Part shown: piece after piece, positions 52,401 to 61,400 of the stretch
How positions within the stretch are numbered: position 1 is the first letter of the stretch
Layout: every line of letters begins with the position of its first letter
Assembly: GCA_947568835.1 (NCBI GenBank)
Contig: OX387608.1
Span: 10,268,001 to 10,332,000, forward strand
Origin: Protonemura montana
Lineage: Eukaryota > Arthropoda > Insecta > Plecoptera > Nemouridae
Direction of reading: 5' to 3'
Length of the DNA stretch: 64,000 nucleotides
Program-made: the position numbers and the translations under genes
The notes under the pieces: generated by a model
The model's database searches: none
Told to the model about the DNA's origin: nothing
The model's input: only the letters and a program-made list of their open reading frames with translations

Positions 52401-55400
52401 GTCATCTAGCGAAGAAAAATAAAAGACGATCGTCAACTCACCGCTTGCTGTTGCTGCTGCAGAAGATGGTGCTGCTGTTTCGCCATCATCGCCCCGTGGT
52501 CCATTCCACCGCCACCTTGCGGTGAAAACTGCGCCTGCGACATCTGCGACATCTGCTCGTATGAAGGCGGCGGCATCATCATCGGTACCAGCGGCGGCTG
52601 CAGGTTCATCGCGGCCAACGCGTTCATGTTGAGGCCCATCGGTAGACCCATCATGCTCATCATCATCGGGTTAAACTGTTGCAGCTGCTGTTGAAGCTGC
52701 GACGCTGCCATCACGTTCAACGCCGCCTGCATCTCGTTCATCTGCTGCGCCAGCGACATTGACATTTGACTGTTACCTCCCTGCATCATGCCGGCGGCAA
52801 CGGCTGCGGCCATTGACGACGACATCGTCACAGGAATCGAATCGGTCGACGATGCGGGCGTTGACGACGCCGTCGGAGTGCTCGGCGCCGTGTTCATGTC
52901 CGGAGGGGTACCTCGATGGGCGGCGATCTTTGCCTGAAGGGCCTCTTTGTTGTCTTCAGCGTCGTCCGCCCCCAGAGGATTGCTGGCAGCTTTCTTCTCG
53001 TATTCGCTCTTGAACTGTTGCGCGTATTTCTCAAGAAACTCGAACGGCACGAGGTCGCGATGCACTTCTTCGCAATGCGCTTTCAACACCCAGACACTGG
53101 AAAAGTCCTTGCGGCAATGCTGGCACGAAGACTTTGACAGCTCGGGAAGATCTTCGAGCAAGCCCTCCTCCTCGATCTTGACGGCGACGGGTCCAGACTC
53201 CTCGGCAGCATCCACCCCACCGCTTGGCGGTTCTGCCAACACAATTTCATCTGTTTCACGATCTTTCTTTTGTCTCTTTTGATGGTTTTCGTTGAATTGC
53301 ATCACAAGATCAAAGCCGAAACTTTCAAGCAGGTGTTTATAGACTTGTGAATGTTTCTTGTTTGAAATTGAGAGTCGAGAGTAACTCTCGTCTTGGACCG
53401 TTAGTGGAGGTGGTGTTTTGTTGGGTTGCGGGGAGTTTAGTGCATTAGCAGCCGTTTGCATTGGCGGGAACATGGACATCGGACTACCGAACAAGCAATA
53501 CAACTGCTGATGGGTGGACAACTGCTCTTGGCTGACAAATAATGCCGAACATCTTGGGCATGCTAACATACCGTGTGATGTTGCTGCTTGCACTTGGTGT
53601 ATGGATGAGGTGGTACTCGAACAAGACGTAGGAACTGTTGACGACGCTACCGACGTCGTGGGCGTCGAGCAGCCGCCGGACGCAGAAGTGTTATTAGGAA
53701 CTATATTGCTGCACATTGTCGGCGACGAGCCCAGACCTAGCGAGGCCGCTTGCGAAGAGACACTACCGCCGCCGCCACTCGACGACGACGCCGGCGACGT
53801 CAACTGTTGTTTCGGTGAGGTGCCCAGAATGTCCTGCAGCATCTTCTTGTGTTGCTCTTGCGCCTTTTGCGGCTCTGGCTGTTCGATCAACGGTTTGCTA
53901 AGGTCGATCTGTCCGCTGATGGCCAGGTCTTGCAGCTTCGACGCGCGCGTTTGATGCAACACCGAACGCATGTGGATGTCGAGCGTGGAGCCCTGGCTGT
54001 ACGCCACTTTGCAGATGTTACATTTGTACGGTTTCTTGTCGTCGTCCTCCGACGCCATCGACTTGGGCGTCGGCGGCGGCGTCACGCCGAGACTAGCGAC
54101 TAGCGCCGCGGCCGCCGCGTGGGGCGACACCACAGTCATGCCGTTGTTGTTGTTGTTATTGTTGTGCTGTTGTTGTTGCTCTTGCATGGCGCGTTTCAGC
54201 TTGTGCAGATGACTGACAGAGTTGTAATGGACCAGCAAGATGTTTTTCTGAGTAAACGACTCTTTGCACACGTCGCATTTGTACGGTCGGTTCGGATCGA
54301 GGTATTTCTCCATCGGGTAGCTGAGTTTCTCGCCTTTGCGATGCAGCAGCGTCTTGTTGTGACTCGTCAAGTAGCTCTGTCGCGTGAACGCCACTTTGCA
54401 CCGATGACATTTGTACTTCCGGTTCGGGTCGTTGTAGCTGTCCTCTGCGATCGCCTGGCTGTTGAGATAGTCCTCCAGAAATTGTTGCTCTTTGTAGACG
54501 ACCGAATCGTCGCTGTTTTCGCCGTCGCCACTCTGGTTGTTGCCCATCCCTTCGTCCTGGTTCTCTTTGCAGTGACTGTCGTCCATGTCCATGTCGTCGG
54601 CCTCCATTTTGAGGCTCTCTTTCTTGAGCATCTCATTGGTGGAGGCGTCGAGGACTTGTCCGCTGAGACCGGCCAGCAGCAGAGGGTTGCTCATCAAACT
54701 GTGCTTGTACGCGTTCAGCTCGTCTTCGGAGAGCTCAGAGTGCGACGTTTCGACGTGCTTGTGTAACGCGAGCACCGATCTAAAGCTCCTACCGCACAGC
54801 ACGCACTTGGTAGCGTCCCGAATCATGTGGTATTGCGAATGTAGCTGAAGTTTCTCTACCGTCTTGAATGCCAAGCTGCATTGGTTGCATCTGTATTTGT
54901 AAACATGCTTTTCGGAGACGGAAATACCTTGATTAGGACCGCCGCCACCGCCACCGCCTCCGCCGCCCCTGACGTGGATCTCCCGGAAGTGCATCTGGAG
55001 GCTGTGTGCCGAGGTGAAGTACTGGTTGCACCCCTTCTTCCAGCATAGGTACCCGGTGCCCGTCGGCGTTTGTTTCATCTCGAAGTGACCCGTGTCGTTC
55101 TGGTGGCCGCAGAGCTCGTCGATGTTGCGGAAACTCTTGAAACACGTCTGACATCGGAATTCGTCTTCGATCATATCGTCTGGCGACGGTGACAGCAGAT
55201 CTGGTCGAACGTCATCGCGATCTTCTAACGAGTTGGCGTCCGAATTATTCTGTTTTCCACTAGAGTCTAGGTCTTTACCGCCGATCGAAGACCCTCCGGA
55301 GCTGGCCGACGACGGACTGATCATCTGGTTGTGGGAATTCGATAGAGGAGGTGTTTGTTGGTTGTGATTGTTCTGCGGCGTGGTCGGCGTCGATCTGTTC

Positions 55401-58400
55401 ACTTGATTGAGCCAGTGCGACTGATCGACGAGCAGCAACAGCCGTTGAAGTCCCTCCGAGTTTACTGAGTGTATCTGCATGACGTGCCTTTCCAGTGCCG
55501 ATCGGTCACGGAAGCCATCCTGGCACAGCGGACACAGGAAGTCGCGACTCGGCGACGTCAGCTCCTGGGGCGACGGCTCCGACTGGGAATGCTGCGCAAG
55601 GACGTGCGCCTGAATTCGCATTTCCGAAGAGCTCGTGTAGTTGCAGTAAGGACACATGTGCGTGTGCTCGGCGGTGTTCGCGTCGTCGCCGTCGTCGTTG
55701 GACATGACGAAGCGCTGAAGGATGCTCTCTTTGGATTCGCTCTTCACAGACTCGGACCTCTCTCGACTGTTGTCCCGACTTCGTTGGCTCTCTTTCCGAT
55801 CTGGCGACAAGACGGAGAAAGAACATCACATTATTTTAATCGCCTTTTAATTAATCTAATTCGTGGCGATGACAATGAAAAGCAAATCTCATTGTGCGCA
55901 TGCCGGGGCCTGTGTGGAGAAGAAACGCATTAGCACGATTGTGACTGCAAGTTTTTTTTAACGAGCGCGTTAAGTAATTAGAATACGGTAACACCTGGCA
56001 ACGGAGGTATTTAAATAAAATCACACTGTCACTATGCGACAGCTGTCATCGAGTTGTGAGACAGTGAAGAGGACAGTTCTAGTTTATCTTGAGCGTTCAT
56101 CAAATGTGATTAACATTAGGGGATCGCTAGAAACAAACAGACTGTGCCAACGTTTCGGTTAAGGTGGAAGAGGTGTACCTTGTTTTATTCATTAGCTGGA
56201 CAATTACATGCTACGATTGATAATTTCAAGTCTCCTTCTTAATAAAGCCTGTGGTCTACACGACAGCGAGTTGGAACGCTCGAGTATTTCCGCGTTCATT
56301 AGGTTTGCATGGTTTAGAGTAATGAACTGGCTGGTCTCGAGGTATGGGAACGATTGACCAGCAGGTGTGATAATTATTATAATAATGTCCAACATGCTAG
56401 CATCAAACAGTTCATGTATGTAAAGAAAACAATCTGAAATAATCTCGTCATTTAAATGATGTTTTGCTAATGTTTGTCATTACAAAGTTCGAAATAACCT
56501 AACAATGTCGGCTGGCTAGAAGCAATTTCGCCTCTAATAAGGACTTTATTTTCTTTTGCAAGCATTTAGTAAGATTTGTCTGTGTACTTTGTGAAATTAC
56601 GGTATATTGTAGGAAGGAAGTTTCTTTATTCGCTCTTCAGATGTAATCGTTGAGACTGCTTCATTGTTGCAAGACAACGTTGCTGGATGATAAAAGTGAT
56701 GATTAATCATCAGCATGGTCATTAAAAGTATGGATGATTTGGCCCACGCATTTGGCAGAAAATTCAAATCAAGATTAAGTTATAATAAAATGAAATAAAA
56801 ACTCAAGAGATCAAAAACGAGATTGAAGAAGCAACAGCTTTACTTTGTACACAATTCATTGTCATTCGAAAAACTCCTCCTCGGATACGCGTTAATTTCT
56901 TGCCCGTCATCCTATTAAAACGTTAATAAAAATTATGTCATTGTGAATTGTTTAAAAGAAGCTGCACGGTATAAAAGATGAAGCCGAACGAACAACTTTT
57001 ATGATTTTCGTTAATCTGTTGTTTCGATTATGATTTCTAAAGACGTTATGTATCATTAAACTCTGTGAAGAAGTTTTCTGATTAGAGCTAGTTAGTCCTC
57101 CCATCTTCTCTGAAACGTCCATGCGGTTGAAGAACTTGTCTCGCTTTATTGCATAGCACGCCTTGTTCCAGGGGTAAACAAAACTGGTACCGAGCACTCG
57201 GTAAGCTGCATTACCACAAACCACTATTTTGTTCTACCTTTACTTTGACTAGAAATAGTTAACGACTTAACAAATTTAATACTCAATTTATGAGCATCCG
57301 GTTAAAATTAAAAATCTCTTTTATATTAATTATGACACGACCAATCTCGACTTTAACCTATAACAAAAATACAATAACGACATCCAAGCGAAGAGGTTCA
57401 GGTGGAGGTGCCACGCTGAGAGACAAAAAACTTTGATTTGTGAAACCCTGATAACTAGATCATGATCAATAACAATGTTTTATTTTGTAGTATTTGTTGG
57501 TTGCTAAGGTATACGCCCATTTGACACGCAAGACAGCCAATGCCCGAGCACCGATTTGCAGCATCCGTAAGACGCGAAACCGCCGAAGAGTAAAACTACT
57601 TCCATACATGGCATTGTTCATGTTTTTTTTTTGCTGCTCTCAGTCCAACTGCATACAGCTAATGTTTGACTCCGGTGCATTCTGCATTTACAGAAATGGC
57701 CGAGAAGTTTGCAATGGCCTTTGCTTTTCTATGGCTATCATTCGGTTTCTGCGAAAGCTTTTTAGGTTCGCTAAATTGATTCTAGACGTCGTGTTAATAG
57801 ACTAAGCTATTGCTAATGGATGTGCGACCAAAGCACACGAAATAGGAATTATAAATGTCTTGTATAGAAAGTTATGTCGACTCGGTTTTGCATATAAATA
57901 TATCTAAACACTATTGGTTAATTAATTACGTGGTAGCCAGCAAATGTAATGGCCGCAGATTGAAATATCAACACGAGCACACGATTATGTAAGGACATGA
58001 TTATGTATTTAAATGACTTTTTATACTAATTAAAATCGCTGTTTGCAGCACGAACACGAGCGGTATTTTCGTTTGAATGCATTGAAAAAATAATCTAGAC
58101 TAATTACGAATCCGACTTTGTGTACCCCTGCAGTGATAGGCGTTATGAAAGTTAATTACAAAGTAATATAATAAAGGAAAATACAGATTTTTTTGTATTC
58201 CTCTCATTTTTTTCTTTAAAATACTTGTAACTGTTATAAAAATGTCCCGTGGTCAGCACGAGAAGTAATAAGAGTGAGAAATAAGACAACGATTTTTTTT
58301 AAGAGACTTAATTCTTTTTGAGAGCATCACGACGGATCTTTTCTGGTAAAACCAACTTATAAGCCGGTAATTACAATACCGTCAAACGAGGCTAATTATC

Positions 58401-61400
58401 ATTGGCAAAGATCGTGCGGTATCATAAAGCAATTTGTTTGGCGAAACACATTCCTTGCATGTGTACTATGTGTGATTTGTAAATGTTATTGGTGAGTGTC
58501 CAAGAATTCTGCAAGTCTTGCCTGTTTTATGGTTGCCACCCACCTGAGGTTTTGCGGTGCCCGCAAACCGATTTTGATTACTGTGAGATGCTTGTTGCAC
58601 TTGAGACCGCCTTGGCGTAACTAGCCGTCAATGTCCCATAAACCAATTCGTATTGAGAGAGCCAAAAAGTTGTAATCTATAAGCACTGTAGTTTGAGATA
58701 TGGGTCTGTGACAATCGCCCTATTCATTCAACTGTAACCACAATGGGTGTTATCAATGAAATTATGCTCTCCAGCGATCAGAAAAAAATATGGCGGTAAA
58801 GAAACGGTTTCGGTTATATAAATTCGAGGACTTTTGATACAAAAGGTGTGCTTTGTGACGCGGTGGTAAAGGTGAGAGATATTCGCTTGTCTGAGACGAA
58901 TGATTGTTAAAAAAAGTCACATAAAACGAAAGGGAAAAAAACTAGGATGAGACAAAATTGATTTTAAAATATCAGTGTGCAAAGAAAATGAACTGAGAGT
59001 AGTGACTGTACTCAAATTGCCGAGCAGGATGTGCCATGGGAGCGGTCGCACACCTGATTTTTTTCCCGTCAATACACAAGACCGATAATTTCGAGGCAAA
59101 CAAAACAAACGCGCAATTTGTGAACTCACCAGAATCGTTCTCGGTGAAACTGTGGTCGAGCTGACTGTGAACTTGGAACACCTCGCCGATGTCCGTGTGA
59201 ACGTCCTTGCCCTCGCCGCGTCGCTGAAGTTGATGTAGCTGCTCCATCTGAAGATGCTTCATCGCCCTGACGTGCTGCAACAGCGGCAGTTTCGCGCGAC
59301 TCGAGAATCCGCAAAGGGCGCAATGATATACCCGGGCGTCGGGGCTGACGGTCGCCTCTGCTTCCCGAATGTGGACGAAAAGCAGACAACTAGCCTCGTG
59401 GCGCTGTCCAGCGGCGTGAAGCTGCAACTTGTGCGCGCTGTTCGTGTAGTAATCGCACGCGTGACAGCGAACCTGGATGCCTCCCGGTGACGAAACGTAC
59501 TTCAGTTTCCACTCGTTCCTTGGGCCGCCCTCTTTCACGTGGTTCACGTGCTGAAGTCGCTGAAGATGCTTGTCCGTCTTGCAGTGGAGCTGGAAGTTTG
59601 CCTTCAAGTTCGTCTTGTAGGTGCAGAGTTTGCAGACGTAATGTCCGGCGACCACGGCCAAGATCTCCTGCTCTCTGATCTTCGTCCGGTCGGCGGACAA
59701 ATGGTGTGACAACGCCTCCAGTGAGTCTGTCGAGAATACGTTGCACACGCAACAATGAAACATTTGGCTAGGGTTCGCGTCGGCAGGTTCTGGGGGTGGC
59801 TCCATGGTCTCGGGGTTCAGCCCCATGTCCATGTGCGGCGCCAACTCTGGGGGAATGTGAGGAGGTAGCTGGCCACCGGTCATCATCTGTATGAGCAACG
59901 CTTGATTGTACGCCATGTCAGCTAACGCTGCCTCGGTGTGAGGGGGCGGTTTCTCGCCCGGTAACGTCAACCCCGGATGGAAGTGGAGGAGCGACTCAAA
60001 GCTGAGCGCGGCAGCGTGGTGCTGCGACTGTTGTTGCTGCTGTTGCTGTTGATGATGTTGCAGCGCACTCAACGTCTGCATGTGCTTGACGTTCTGTTGC
60101 AGCACCATCATGTTATGCGTGTGCTTCTCGCTGGTCATGTGGATGCGCAGGTTGCGCGCCACGTTCGTCTCGTAGTTGCAGACGTCACACCGGAAGGTAG
60201 GCTTCGGCTTCTGGCTTTGCCCACCTGAGCTCAGCGGCGTATGGTGATGTTGATGGTGCATGTGGGGCGACTGCGGCGGTGCCGAGCTGGGACTCACGAG
60301 CCCCGATTTGTGCTGCGACGACGGCGGCGTCGAATGCGTCTGATGGGGGTTGTTCTCAGTGTTGGGTACGCCACCGTTCTGCAGCTCCTGCATGTTGTTC
60401 AGGTGCTTGTCGGATTGCATGTGGATGCTGAGGTTACCTTTGGTGGTCGTCGAGTAGTTGCAAACCTCGCATCGGTACGGCTTGTAGCCGCACGTGTACG
60501 TCTCGCCTCGCGCCAACCGTGGGTGCGGCTGGCCGGCGATGCAGTAAATGCACGACGTCTCCGTCTCGGGGTGCTTCTCCTTCATGTGGATCTCCAGCGT
60601 CTCCTGGTACTTGTAGTGCCAGTTACACTTCGGACACTTGAGCGTCTTGCAAGAATTGCGAGAGTGCATGCCGGCGAGGGGCCCACCGACGCCCCCAAGC
60701 CGCGAGGAACTGAGTATGAGCTCGCACTTAGCGCACTCGACGCCGCTCGGCCGGCCGCCCATGTGGTCTGGACAGACGCCAATCGTGGTGCCCGTGAGGA
60801 AGTTTGGTGGCGCTTGGGGGTACGCCGATATCGACATGTTGCCGCCCGCCATCAGCGGGCTCAGCGGCGAGGGGCTCGCCCTCGGCGACACGCTGCCCCG
60901 TTCGTTATTGCCAGAAGAGACCGGACTTTTGCGCGTGAGGTCCATCACACTATTCATGCCGCCACCAGGCGTCATCATTCTATTATTGTGAACATTTATA
61001 TTATTACTACTATTACTACCGTTTTGCGGTAGGGAGACCGAGGTCTCAGGAACATGGTGTATCTGGACGTTAGAGCGGCTCAGAGGTGACGCGCTCTCTT
61101 GGCCTCCACGGCGATGATGCATCACGAGACTCTCGGCACAGTCCGCACTCGCTAGCTTACAGTCCGTCTTGCCGTCACTCGACGGCGACACTCGGTGGAG
61201 CGGGTCGACGGCGTCGTCGACCGCCGCCGCCGCGCACCCACCCGACGAAGAGCTCGTCTCGCGCAAGAGTTTCTCGCTAGGAACTAGTTGGGCGGTGGAG
61301 TTGACTCCTACCGACGAGAGGCTGGTGTTAGCCAGAGTTACGGCCGCTGCCGCTGCCGCCATCATCTGTGCGCTGTACGCCGACGCAGGGGGCAGCGTCG

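Noticed and set aside
57494-57805. 103-codon plus-strand frame in ZFHX intron 1 after a TTTTATTTTGTAG acceptor-like tract.
   Set aside because: No ATG near its start, no recognised domain and no donor; antisense to the host gene. Codon composition is not random, so it was a close call.
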